From: Treponema sp.
GTDB taxonomy: Bacteria > Spirochaetota > Spirochaetia > Treponematales > Breznakiellaceae
DNA: 5,133 bases
Reading direction: 5' to 3'
Assembly (NCBI GenBank): GCA_031266695.1
Contig: JAISAK010000338.1
Coordinates: 1-5,133, forward strand
This document shows, one piece after another, positions 1 through 4,920 of the stretch. The notes under the pieces are model-generated. The model did no database searches. It worked only from the letters and a program-made list of their open reading frames with translations, and was not told where the DNA came from. Numbering within the stretch: the stretch's first letter is position 1; every line of letters begins with the position of its first letter. A program made the translations under genes and the position numbers.

Positions 1-104
1 TAGCTTCACGGGAGAGGAATTTCATACCCCGGCCTCTTGCCTATCACTAAAAAGACACGCAAGAAAAGAGCTTGTACCCCTTGGCCTTGCCTCTTCCCCC
101 ATCG

Positions 105-191
105 GAAAAAGACATTCAAGGTAATAGATTCTGCTCTCGGCGGCACGAATGACACACATGTCTTTCCCACGGGGACGCAAATCCGCCGTGA
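105..191 (-). repeat. Repeat unit L1 (reverse orientation)
   Basis: On the - strand this unit opens with TTCACGGCGGA and ends with the family's terminal motif, here CTATTACCTTGAATGTC followed by a T run (106-126 on the + strand as its complement). It is the left-flank counterpart of the unit at 4749-4839. It is clearly diverged in its middle part, and its reading frame is shifted relative to the other copies. A further reverse terminal motif lies beyond it at 49-69. Confidence 0.7.
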
Positions 192-208
192 ACGACTCTG
201 GAATTCCC
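182..208 (-). repeat. Left arm of 27-bp perfect inverted repeat
   Basis: The 27 bases at 182-208 are the exact reverse complement of 4734-4760. They include GGAATTCC and the first bases of the L1 unit. This is the longest perfect match I found between the two flanks and the most likely crossover point for homologous recombination between them. Confidence 0.85.
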
Positions 209-250
209 TGCCGGAGCAGACTTCCCAAGGCTGCGAAGGCGGATTCTACA

Positions 251-345
251 GGCAAGTGAATAGCGGCTTTGGCACTCCCGCTGTAGAGGCCATTAATTTC
301 ATTCCTGCCGCTTGGGTATGACATATTACCTTGGATATCTTTTAC
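251..345 (+). repeat. Repeat unit A (forward)
   Basis: The unit starts GGCAAGTGAA, continues with a conserved GGCGGCTTTGGC-like core (here TAGCGGCTTTGGC) and GAGGCCATTAATTTCATT, and ends in ATATTACCTTGGATATCTTTT. It matches unit B at 408-506 directly and unit C at 4581-4678 in reverse. The 20 bases before it (231-250) also match the bases following unit C, so A rather than B is the positional equivalent of C at the inner end of the palindrome. Confidence 0.85.
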
Positions 346-379
346 AGGAGCCGGACAGGCAAAGCCAGGGGGTACGAAA

Positions 380-399
380 TATTACCTTGAATGTATTTT
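380..399 (+). repeat. Solitary copy of the terminal repeat motif
   Basis: A solo copy of the motif TATTACCTTGAATGTATTTT lies between units A and B, without the rest of a unit. The preceding bases (GGGGGTACGAAA) resemble the GGGGGTACAAGG that precedes the solo motif on the right flank near 4884. This indicates that the motif plus a GGGGTAC-type lead-in is a recurring sub-module with a spacing of about 56-66 bases. Confidence 0.75.
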
Positions 400-407
400 A
401 CGGCACA

Positions 408-506
408 GGCAAGTGAAGGGCGGCTTTGGCGCTTCTGCGGTGGAGGCCATTAATTTCATTCCCTGGTGCTTGGGGAAGACCATATTACCTTGAATGTATT
501 TTGCGG
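408..506 (+). repeat. Repeat unit B (forward), abutting the hydrolase gene
   Basis: This forward unit is the best match to unit C on the right flank: an ungapped hand alignment of B with the reverse complement of 4581-4678 agrees at about 83 of 98 positions, including an 18-base identical block around CCCTGGTGCTTGGGG. It ends in TTGAATGTATTTTGCGG, only about 35 bases before the TTG start of the hydrolase gene, and probably supplies the -35 box for that gene. Confidence 0.85.
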
Positions 507-519
507 CACATGGTAGGAT
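490..519 (+). promoter_or_regulatory. Candidate sigma70-type promoter for the hydrolase operon
   Basis: TTGAAT (490-495) and TAGGAT (514-519) are separated by 18 bases, each matching the sigma70 consensus at four of six positions. The predicted start site near 526 would leave a leader of about 15 bases containing only the AGGAG at 527-531. The -35 box lies inside the terminal motif of repeat unit B, so the promoter would be partly repeat-derived. The match is moderate, and a promoter further upstream in the repeat array cannot be excluded. Confidence 0.4.
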
Positions 520-526
520 GAACCGT

Positions 527-531
527 AGGAG
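527..531 (+). promoter_or_regulatory. Ribosome binding site deciding the TTG start at 541
   Basis: AGGAG lies nine bases upstream of the TTG at 541, which is good spacing. It supports this TTG over the in-frame TTG at 568, which lies inside the hydrophobic segment and would remove the positively charged start of the export signal. Confidence 0.7.
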
Positions 532-540
532 AATTCTGTC

Positions 541-2211
541 TTGAGTCTGCGGCGGCCGCGCGCTATTTTGGTTTTGTTCATCCTTTTCCTCCTTGTGGGT
601 ACTTTCTCCCTTTTCCCCCTCAGCTTCGAAGACTCAGGAAAGCCCGAAGAACTGGCCGCCGCCATCACCGCCGCGATGAGCGACGAGCAGGCCCTGGCGC
701 AGACCTTTATGCTCGGCTGGGTGGGCGCGGAACCTTCGCCGCTCATAATAGACTGGATTCGCCGCCGGAACATCGGCGGGGTGAAAATTTTCGGCTGGAA
801 CACCGGCGATACCCGGCGGCTTGCCCAAACCGTGGGAACGCTTCAGGAAGCGAGCCTTGCGGAGGGCTTCAATATTCCGCTCCTCGTGGCAACAGATCAG
901 GAAGGCGGCTGGATACGCCACGTAAAGGGAAGTACCAGCGAAACGCCGGGCAATATGGCAATCGGCGCTTCGGGTTATCCGCGGGACGCGTATCTTTCCG
1001 GCTACTACATTGGCCGGGAGCTTGCCGTACTGGGAATCAACATGAATTTTGCCCCGACGGTGGATCTTTTTATCAACCGGGAATCAACCCTTATCGGGCC
1101 CCGCGCCTTTGGAAGCGATCCGGTAAAGACGGGTATCCTTGGCGCCGCTTTTATGAAGGGGCAGCAGGCGGCGGGGATCATCCCGACGGCAAAGCACTAT
1201 CCGGGACACGGCGCCACGGATCTCGATTCCCACGGTGTACTGCCAAAAATTGAAGCTTCCTTTGAGGTGCTTTGGGAAAGGGAACTGGTTCCCTACCGGA
1301 TGCTTGCCAGGGAAGGACTCCCCGCGCTGATGAGCGGCCACCTTGCCTTTCCCAATACCGAAGCCGCCCTGGCCCCCGCTTCGCTTTCAGCCTGGTTTCT
1401 CCGGGATCTGCTGCGCGATAAAATCGGCTACCGGGGAATTGTGATCACCGACGATCTTATGATGAACGGCGCCACTACCTGGGCGGGGAGCCTTTCCCGC
1501 GCGGCAAAACAGGCCCTGCTTGCGGGGAACGACATTATCATGCTTTCCAAAACGCCCAGCCTGTACGATCCGGTCTGGACAAGCCTGCTTGATTCCATGA
1601 GGGAAGACGCGGGATTCCGTGAACGGGTACGGGACGCGGCGCGGCGTGTGCTGGAAGTCAAACTGCTCTATCTTCGGGGCGATAAAAAAGTCCCCTTTGT
1701 TCCCAGTCCGGAAAGGGTTGAGGCCGAACTGCCCGACGCCGAGGGCGCGGCGTTTTTTCTCGGCCTCGCAGCCCGCAGTGTTACCGTGGTAAAAAGCGGC
1801 GGGGCGCAGGCCGCCCCGGTTATTCCCCTAAAGGCCGAAGCCGCGGGACGGGTTTTACTTGCGGGGCAGTACACCGACTTTTTCCGCGCCGGCAGGGCCG
1901 CTTATCCCGGGGCTTCTTCCTACTGGTACTCCCAATCCCGGGGCGCCGCGGAGCTTGTTTCCTACGCCCGCGGAGCGGATACGATCGTCTTCTGCCTTTC
2001 CGATGCCGCGGGCCTGCGCTTTCTGAAGGATCTTGAGGGCCTGCGCAAAAGGGTGATAGTGTTGTCCGTACTCAGCCCCGTGTACCTGGAAAGCGTTTCC
2101 TGGGTAAACGGAGCCGTAGCGGTTTACAGTTATGCGCCAGAATCTTTTATCGCGGGTTTTTCCGCAATTGCCGGAACAATTCCCGCCGGGGGAAGGCTTC
2201 CCTATGATTGA
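541..2211 (+). CDS. Family 3 glycoside hydrolase, NagZ-type beta-N-acetylhexosaminidase, membrane-anchored or exported
   Basis: The 556-residue protein very probably hydrolyses terminal beta-linked N-acetylglucosamine, most likely from peptidoglycan fragments. Residues 1-30 form an export signal or membrane anchor: RRPR, then a leucine-rich hydrophobic stretch without a lipobox cysteine, so action outside the cytoplasmic membrane is inferred. A GH3 barrel follows (about 35-380) with DQEGG at 119-123 and KHYPGHGATDLDSH at 218-231. That signature holds the Asp-His pair (Asp229, His231) used as acid/base in NagZ enzymes. TDDLMM at 303-308 carries the likely nucleophile Asp304. The remaining part (about 400-556), ending AGGRLPYD, looks like a reduced GH3 C-terminal alpha/beta domain, as in longer Gram-positive-type NagZ proteins. 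The residue after DQEGG is Trp, where E. coli-type NagZ has Arg. The start is TTG, chosen for its ribosome binding site. The stop overlaps the next gene by four bases. NagZ-type activity is well supported; the natural substrate is inferred. Confidence 0.9.
   Translation: MSLRRPRAILVLFILFLLVGTFSLFPLSFEDSGKPEELAAAITAAMSDEQALAQTFMLGWVGAEPSPLIIDWIRRRNIGGVKIFGWNTGDTRRLAQTVGTLQEASLAEGFNIPLLVATDQEGGWIRHVKGSTSETPGNMAIGASGYPRDAYLSGYYIGRELAVLGINMNFAPTVDLFINRESTLIGPRAFGSDPVKTGILGAAFMKGQQAAGIIPTAKHYPGHGATDLDSHGVLPKIEASFEVLWERELVPYRMLAREGLPALMSGHLAFPNTEAALAPASLSAWFLRDLLRDKIGYRGIVITDDLMMNGATTWAGSLSRAAKQALLAGNDIIMLSKTPSLYDPVWTSLLDSMREDAGFRERVRDAARRVLEVKLLYLRGDKKVPFVPSPERVEAELPDAEGAAFFLGLAARSVTVVKSGGAQAAPVIPLKAEAAGRVLLAGQYTDFFRAGRAAYPGASSYWYSQSRGAAELVSYARGADTIVFCLSDAAGLRFLKDLEGLRKRVIVLSVLSPVYLESVSWVNGAVAVYSYAPESFIAGFSAIAGTIPAGGRLPYD
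2191..2196 (+). promoter_or_regulatory. Ribosome binding site of the acetyltransferase gene
   Basis: GGAAGG, preceded by a G run, sits inside the end of the hydrolase gene, 11 bases before the TTG at 2208. It also lies seven bases before an ATG at 2204, but that ATG opens a frame of only 15 codons. The site supports translation beginning at the overlap rather than at the internal ATG at 2271, which has no such sequence before it. Confidence 0.5.
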
Positions 2212-3089
2212 ACTTTTTTCAGCGCTTCGCGGGAAAGGCGGCCGTGGCTGAAAAATTCCGCTGGCGCAGAATGAAACGAAATACTTCCGCCGCGTCCGAA
2301 GCCCTGCTCCGCGCCCGCGAGCCCTGGTACGTCAGCGCCTGCGGAAGGTTTCTCTCCCGCTCTTCACGGGATCATGTGTGGACCCTGCGGGGCAGGGAGG
2401 CAAATATTTCCGCCCTGATCGTTTATTCAAGAAAAACGCTGCTTCCCGTTTTCAACAGCCTTCCGGATATTCCGTTTCCTTTTTTTCTGAACCCTTTTTT
2501 CACCTCCCTTCCCCTTCACGCCGTTCAGGGGCTTAAAAGAGAAGCGCTGATTCTGGAAGAGGCCGTGGAAAAGGCGGGGCTCCGGGCTGTTCAAAATATT
2601 GATTATGATCTTATGGCGCTTAACGACATGCCCGGGGAGTCCTGTTTCCTGTCCGGCCCCCGGGGCTTGGTTCTCCGCCGCCCCCTCTTTACCGACGCGG
2701 ACGCCCTCTTTCCCCTTCAGGCGGCTTACGAGCGGGAAGAGGTGCTTCCCATCGGCGCGGAATTCAACGCCTCGGCCTGCCGCCTCGGCCTGGAGCGGAT
2801 TCTTTCCGGCGGGCAGATTCTGGCGGCGGAGCTGGAAGGCCGCATTGTGGGAAAGATAAATACCAGCGTGGTTTCCTTTACCCGTTATCAGATCGGCGGC
2901 GTTTACGTTCACCCGGATTACCGCGGTCTTGGCATAGCCCGCCGCATGACGGCCGAATTTGCCCGCGCCCTTATTCTGCAGGGCCGGGGGCTAAGTCTCT
3001 TTGTCAAAAAGTTAAACCCCGCGGCCCGCCGCGTGTACGACAATACCGGCTTCAAGGTTCTTGCCGATTACCGGATCAGCTATTATTAG
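2208..3089 (+). CDS. GNAT-family N-acetyltransferase with an unrecognised N-terminal half
   Basis: The 293-residue protein has a C-terminal GNAT domain (about residues 158-293) that should transfer an acyl group from acyl-CoA to an unknown amine. VYVHPDYRGLGIARRM (232-247) is motif A, with the RGLGIA pyrophosphate-binding loop at 239-244. LNPAARRVYDNTGF (269-282) is motif B with the usual Tyr277. The first 155 residues match nothing I recognise: a basic start, a patch rich in Phe, Pro and Leu around residues 80-105, and a Glu-rich helix after it. They could be a degenerate second GNAT-like domain or a substrate-binding region. The TTG start overlaps the hydrolase stop in TTGA, a typical translational-coupling layout; the alternative is ATG at 2271 (residue 22). 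Cytoplasmic location is inferred, as there is no signal peptide. Its pairing with a GlcNAc-releasing hydrolase makes a cell-wall sugar or amino acid substrate possible but unproven. Confidence 0.85.
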   Translation: MNFFQRFAGKAAVAEKFRWRRMKRNTSAASEALLRAREPWYVSACGRFLSRSSRDHVWTLRGREANISALIVYSRKTLLPVFNSLPDIPFPFFLNPFFTSLPLHAVQGLKREALILEEAVEKAGLRAVQNIDYDLMALNDMPGESCFLSGPRGLVLRRPLFTDADALFPLQAAYEREEVLPIGAEFNASACRLGLERILSGGQILAAELEGRIVGKINTSVVSFTRYQIGGVYVHPDYRGLGIARRMTAEFARALILQGRGLSLFVKKLNPAARRVYDNTGFKVLADYRISYY

Positions 3090-3098
3090 GCCGGCGGT

Positions 3099-4016
3099 CT
3101 ACTTCTTTACAAGCTCCGCCGCGCTTGTAACCAGGCCCGCAAGGTTCTGAATGTCCGAGGGGATGATGATCTTGGTGCTCTGCCCATCCGCCACTTTTTG
3201 CAGGGTCTCAAGGCTTTTAAGCTTGATCAGGGCTTCGTCGGCGGAAACGGCCTTGAGCATGGAAAGGCCGTCGGCGGTGGCCTTTTGGATGCTAAGAATG
3301 GCCTGCGCTTCGCCTTCGGCCTCGCGGATGGCCGCTTCCCTGGTGGCTTCGGCCTGGAGGATCACCGACGCCTTTTCCGCTTCCGCCTTGAGAATAGCCG
3401 ATGCCTTTTGTCCCTCGGCCACAAGGATCGCCGACTGTTTTTCACCCTCGGCCCTGAGGATCGCTTCGCGGCGCTCGCGCTCGGCGCGCATCTGCTTCTC
3501 CATAGCTTCCTGAATACTCTTGGGCGGCGTGATGTTCTTTACCTCAACCCGGTTCACCTTGATGCCCCAGGGATCGGTGGCCTCGTCCAAAACACTGCGC
3601 ATACGGTTGTTGATCATATCCCGGCTGGTAAGGGTTTCGTCCAGCTCCAGCTCGCCGATGATATTCCGCAGCGTTGTGGTGGCCAGGTTTTCGATGGCGT
3701 TAAAGGGATTGATGACCCCGTAGGTAAAAAGTTTGGGGTCCGTGATCTGGAGGTAAATCACCGTGTCGATCATCATGGTGACGTTGTCTTTTGTGATCAC
3801 CGGCTGGGGCGCGAAATCCGCGACCTGCTCTTTGAGGGTTACCCGGCTGGCGATCCGGTCAAGGAAGGGAATTTTAACATGGATCCCCGTACTCCAGGTA
3901 CTGTTGTAGGCGCCGATACGCTCGATTACATAGGCGTTTGACTGCGAAACAATTCTGATATTGGAGATGATGAGAAAAAGAATAAAGGCAATTAATACGA
4001 TAAGAACATAGGCCAT
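3099..4016 (-). CDS. qmcA: QmcA/stomatin-like SPFH (band 7) membrane protein
   Basis: The 305-residue protein has the architecture of the bacterial QmcA/paraslipin family, and its length matches E. coli QmcA as I recall it. One N-terminal membrane segment (residues 2-20) leads into an SPFH/band 7 domain (about 22-180), with IPFLDRI (49-55), LKEQVADF (61-68), ITKDNV (74-79) and DPWGIKVNRVEVKNI (148-162) typical of the family. A long charged coiled coil (about 168-245) carries five 11-residue repeats of the AILxAEgeKxS type at 185-239. The C-terminus has the TKIIIPSD (281-288) element. Such proteins form large ring oligomers that organise membrane microdomains and often work with membrane proteases; that role is family knowledge. 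It lies 29 bases downstream of the NfeD gene and is surely co-transcribed with it. An ATG start with GAGGT six bases upstream supports the chosen start. The gene runs into the acetyltransferase gene with only nine bases between stops. Confidence 0.93.
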   Translation of the reverse strand: MAYVLIVLIAFILFLIISNIRIVSQSNAYVIERIGAYNSTWSTGIHVKIPFLDRIASRVTLKEQVADFAPQPVITKDNVTMMIDTVIYLQITDPKLFTYGVINPFNAIENLATTTLRNIIGELELDETLTSRDMINNRMRSVLDEATDPWGIKVNRVEVKNITPPKSIQEAMEKQMRAERERREAILRAEGEKQSAILVAEGQKASAILKAEAEKASVILQAEATREAAIREAEGEAQAILSIQKATADGLSMLKAVSADEALIKLKSLETLQKVADGQSTKIIIPSDIQNLAGLVTSAAELVKK

Positions 4017-4022
4017 AATTAT

Positions 4023-4027
4023 ACCTC
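4023..4027 (-). promoter_or_regulatory. Ribosome binding site of the SPFH gene
   Basis: On the - strand GAGGT lies six bases before the ATG at 4016, within the 29-base gap between the NfeD stop and the SPFH start. It contrasts with the NfeD gene, which has no comparable site and may be leaderless. Confidence 0.7.
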
Positions 4028-4045
4028 GTTAGGAGAAATGTCCGC

Positions 4046-4543
4046 TTAACCCGCGGCTGGGGGCGGCGGCGTTTCGGAACTGCCCGGGGAAACCGCCGGA
4101 ACGGGACGCACGACAGCCCGCACGCCCTCGATCCGCACAATCTCGCATTTGGTTCCTTCCCGGATTTCAGAGTTATCCTCCGAAAGCGCCGACCAGATTT
4201 GTCCGCTGATTTTTACTTCGCCCTTTTCAAATTCGCCAATAGCCTTTACCACAAGGGCGTGCCTGCCGATAAGACCGTCCACATTGGTTTTTTCTTTTCC
4301 CATTTTGAATTTTTTTACCGCGAGGGGCCGGGTAAAAACAAGGAACAGCGCGGAGATTCCGAGGAAGATCAGAATTTGAAAAACCAGCGGAATGGGCAGC
4401 AGGGAAAGAAATACCATGACCAGAGCGGCAAGGGCAAACCACACAGTGGTAAGACCGAGGGTGAAAACCTCGATGAGCGTGAAGATAATAACCAGCGCAA
4501 CCCACAGCCAGCGAAGGGAAATAAAACCAAAACTCGTCAGCAT
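4046..4543 (-). CDS. NfeD-like membrane protein (short YbbJ type), partner of the SPFH protein
   Basis: The 165-residue protein is a short-form NfeD protein. It has three hydrophobic membrane segments (about residues 11-30, 32-50 and 52-71), a basic link, and a soluble OB-fold domain (about 88-147). The typical elements are TNVDGLIGRHALV (86-98), GEVKISGQIWSAL (108-120) and REGTKCEIVRIEG (128-140). It lacks the N-terminal ClpP-like protease domain of long NfeD proteins, so a scaffolding or partner role is expected. The tail (148-165) is unusually rich in Pro, Ser and Ala and is probably disordered. It is the first gene of a two-gene operon with the SPFH protein 29 bases downstream, the same pairing as E. 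coli YbbJ with QmcA. The ATG at 4543 is chosen because the predicted transcription start falls on it; there is no clear Shine-Dalgarno sequence. Confidence 0.9.
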   Translation of the reverse strand: MLTSFGFISLRWLWVALVIIFTLIEVFTLGLTTVWFALAALVMVFLSLLPIPLVFQILIFLGISALFLVFTRPLAVKKFKMGKEKTNVDGLIGRHALVVKAIGEFEKGEVKISGQIWSALSEDNSEIREGTKCEIVRIEGVRAVVRPVPAVSPGSSETPPPPAAG

Positions 4544-4549
4544 GATTAA

Positions 4550-4578
4550 ATTCTATCAATTGACGGGAGGGGCGTCAA
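4550..4578 (-). promoter_or_regulatory. Sigma70-type promoter of the NfeD/SPFH operon
   Basis: On the - strand TTGACG (4573-4578) and TAGAAT (4550-4555) are separated by exactly 17 bases. Each matches the sigma70 consensus at five of six positions. With the -10 box ending at 4550, the predicted transcription start is at about 4543, which is the A of the ATG. The -35 box ends three bases from the edge of repeat unit C, so upstream promoter contacts would fall within repeat DNA. Confidence 0.7.
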
Positions 4579-4580
4579 GA

Positions 4581-4678
4581 CGCAAAATACATTCACAATA
4601 ATATGCCGTACCCCAAGCACCAGGGAATAAAACTAATGGCCTCTACCGTGGGAGCGCCAAAACCGCCGTTCACTTGCC
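4581..4678 (-). repeat. Repeat unit C (reverse), abutting the NfeD promoter
   Basis: Read on the - strand, this unit runs from GGCAAGTGAACGGCGG to GTGAATGTATTTTGCG. It is the inverted counterpart of units A and B, with about 83 of 98 positions identical to B. It points its terminal motif towards the NfeD operon, just as unit B points its own towards the hydrolase operon, so the two operons have the same repeat edge in the same orientation upstream. Confidence 0.85.
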
Positions 4679-4702
4679 TGTAGAGTCCGCCTTCACAGCT
4701 CG

Positions 4703-4719
4703 TCGAACCTTTGGTTCGA
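4703..4719. repeat. Perfect 7-bp hairpin inserted in the right repeat arm
   Basis: TCGAACC (4703-4709) and GGTTCGA (4713-4719) form a perfect stem around a TTT loop. The left arm lacks this segment: there the equivalent stretch passes from GCAGCC to TTGGGAAGTCTGCTCC. The right arm is therefore longer here by roughly 15-20 bases, and the reading frames of the two arms diverge at this point. Confidence 0.65.
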
Positions 4720-4733
4720 GGTCTGTTCCGCCG

Positions 4734-4760
4734 GGGAATTCCAGAGTCGTTCACGGCGGA
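4734..4760 (+). repeat. Right arm of 27-bp perfect inverted repeat
   Basis: These 27 bases are the exact reverse complement of 182-208, about 4.5 kb away, and carry the same GGAATTCC palindrome. Recombination between the two arms would invert the whole four-gene block. Confidence 0.85.
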
Positions 4761-4839
4761 CTTGGCGCGCCCGCTGTGGAAGATATTCTTTTCATTCGTG
4801 ACGCCAGGGGCACAAGCTTTTACCTTGTATGTCTTTTTT
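4749..4839 (+). repeat. Repeat unit D (forward)
   Basis: Unit D starts at GTTCACGGCGGACTTGGC and ends in TTTTACCTTGTATGTC plus a T run (4818-4839). It is the inverted counterpart of L1 and a diverged relative of A, B and C: the GGCGG..TTGGCGC core, the TTCATTC block and the terminal motif all align, at roughly two thirds identity by eye. C and D face away from each other, giving a head-to-head pair about 70 bases apart. Confidence 0.75.
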
Positions 4840-4883
4840 GTGATATGGAAGAGGCCGGGCAGGCAGGGCCGGGGGGTACAAGG

Positions 4884-4905
4884 TCTTTTCTTGCATGTAT
4901 TTTTT
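4884..4905 (+). repeat. Extra copy of the terminal repeat motif, right flank
   Basis: TCTTTTCTTGCATGTA followed by a T run repeats the end of unit D 66 bases downstream, each copy with an ACAAG lead-in (4812 and 4878). Its mirror image is at 49-69 on the left flank. Recognisable homology between the flanks fades at about 4910. Confidence 0.7.
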
Positions 4906-4920
4906 ATGATGGGGGCGGAA

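Larger units (their letters stand above)
1..506. repeat. Left flank repeat array (no gene)
   Basis: This stretch has no convincing gene. It is made of copies of one repeat family: a reverse-oriented unit at about 105-191, forward units at 251-345 and 408-506, and extra copies of the terminal motif at 49-69 (reverse) and 380-399 (forward). Read in reverse complement, positions 43-345 align with the right flank at 4581-4910, so the two flanks are inverted copies. The left flank carries one more unit (408-506) than the right, from a duplication with a period of 157 bp (251 to 408). Homology seems to run close to position 1, so the array may continue outside the window. Open frames of about 95-100 codons occur on both strands but are better explained as repeat sequence than as genes. 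Confidence 0.85.

Noticed and set aside
22..324. Open frame of 100 codons on the - strand, and the 94-codon + strand frame at 37-321
   Set aside because: Both lie entirely in repeat DNA, lack a clear ribosome binding site, and have no recognisable protein family. The inverted copy on the right has frameshifts relative to them, so they are treated as repeat-derived frames.
1..506. CRISPR array
   Set aside because: The repeats are about 95 bp, diverged, in mixed orientation and irregularly spaced, with no unique spacers of constant length and no cas genes.
2427..2912. Frame of 161 codons antisense to the acetyltransferase gene
   Set aside because: The opposite strand carries clear GNAT motifs across and beyond this span; the antisense frame has no known motifs.
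3198..3941. Long + strand frame of 247 codons antisense to the SPFH gene
   Set aside because: It is a shadow of the strongly conserved SPFH coding sequence, promoted by its GC-rich regular coiled-coil codons. There is no family resemblance.
4028..4045. AGGAGAAATG on the + strand as a gene start
   Set aside because: The frame after this ATG stops after two more codons, and it lies between two well-supported - strand genes.
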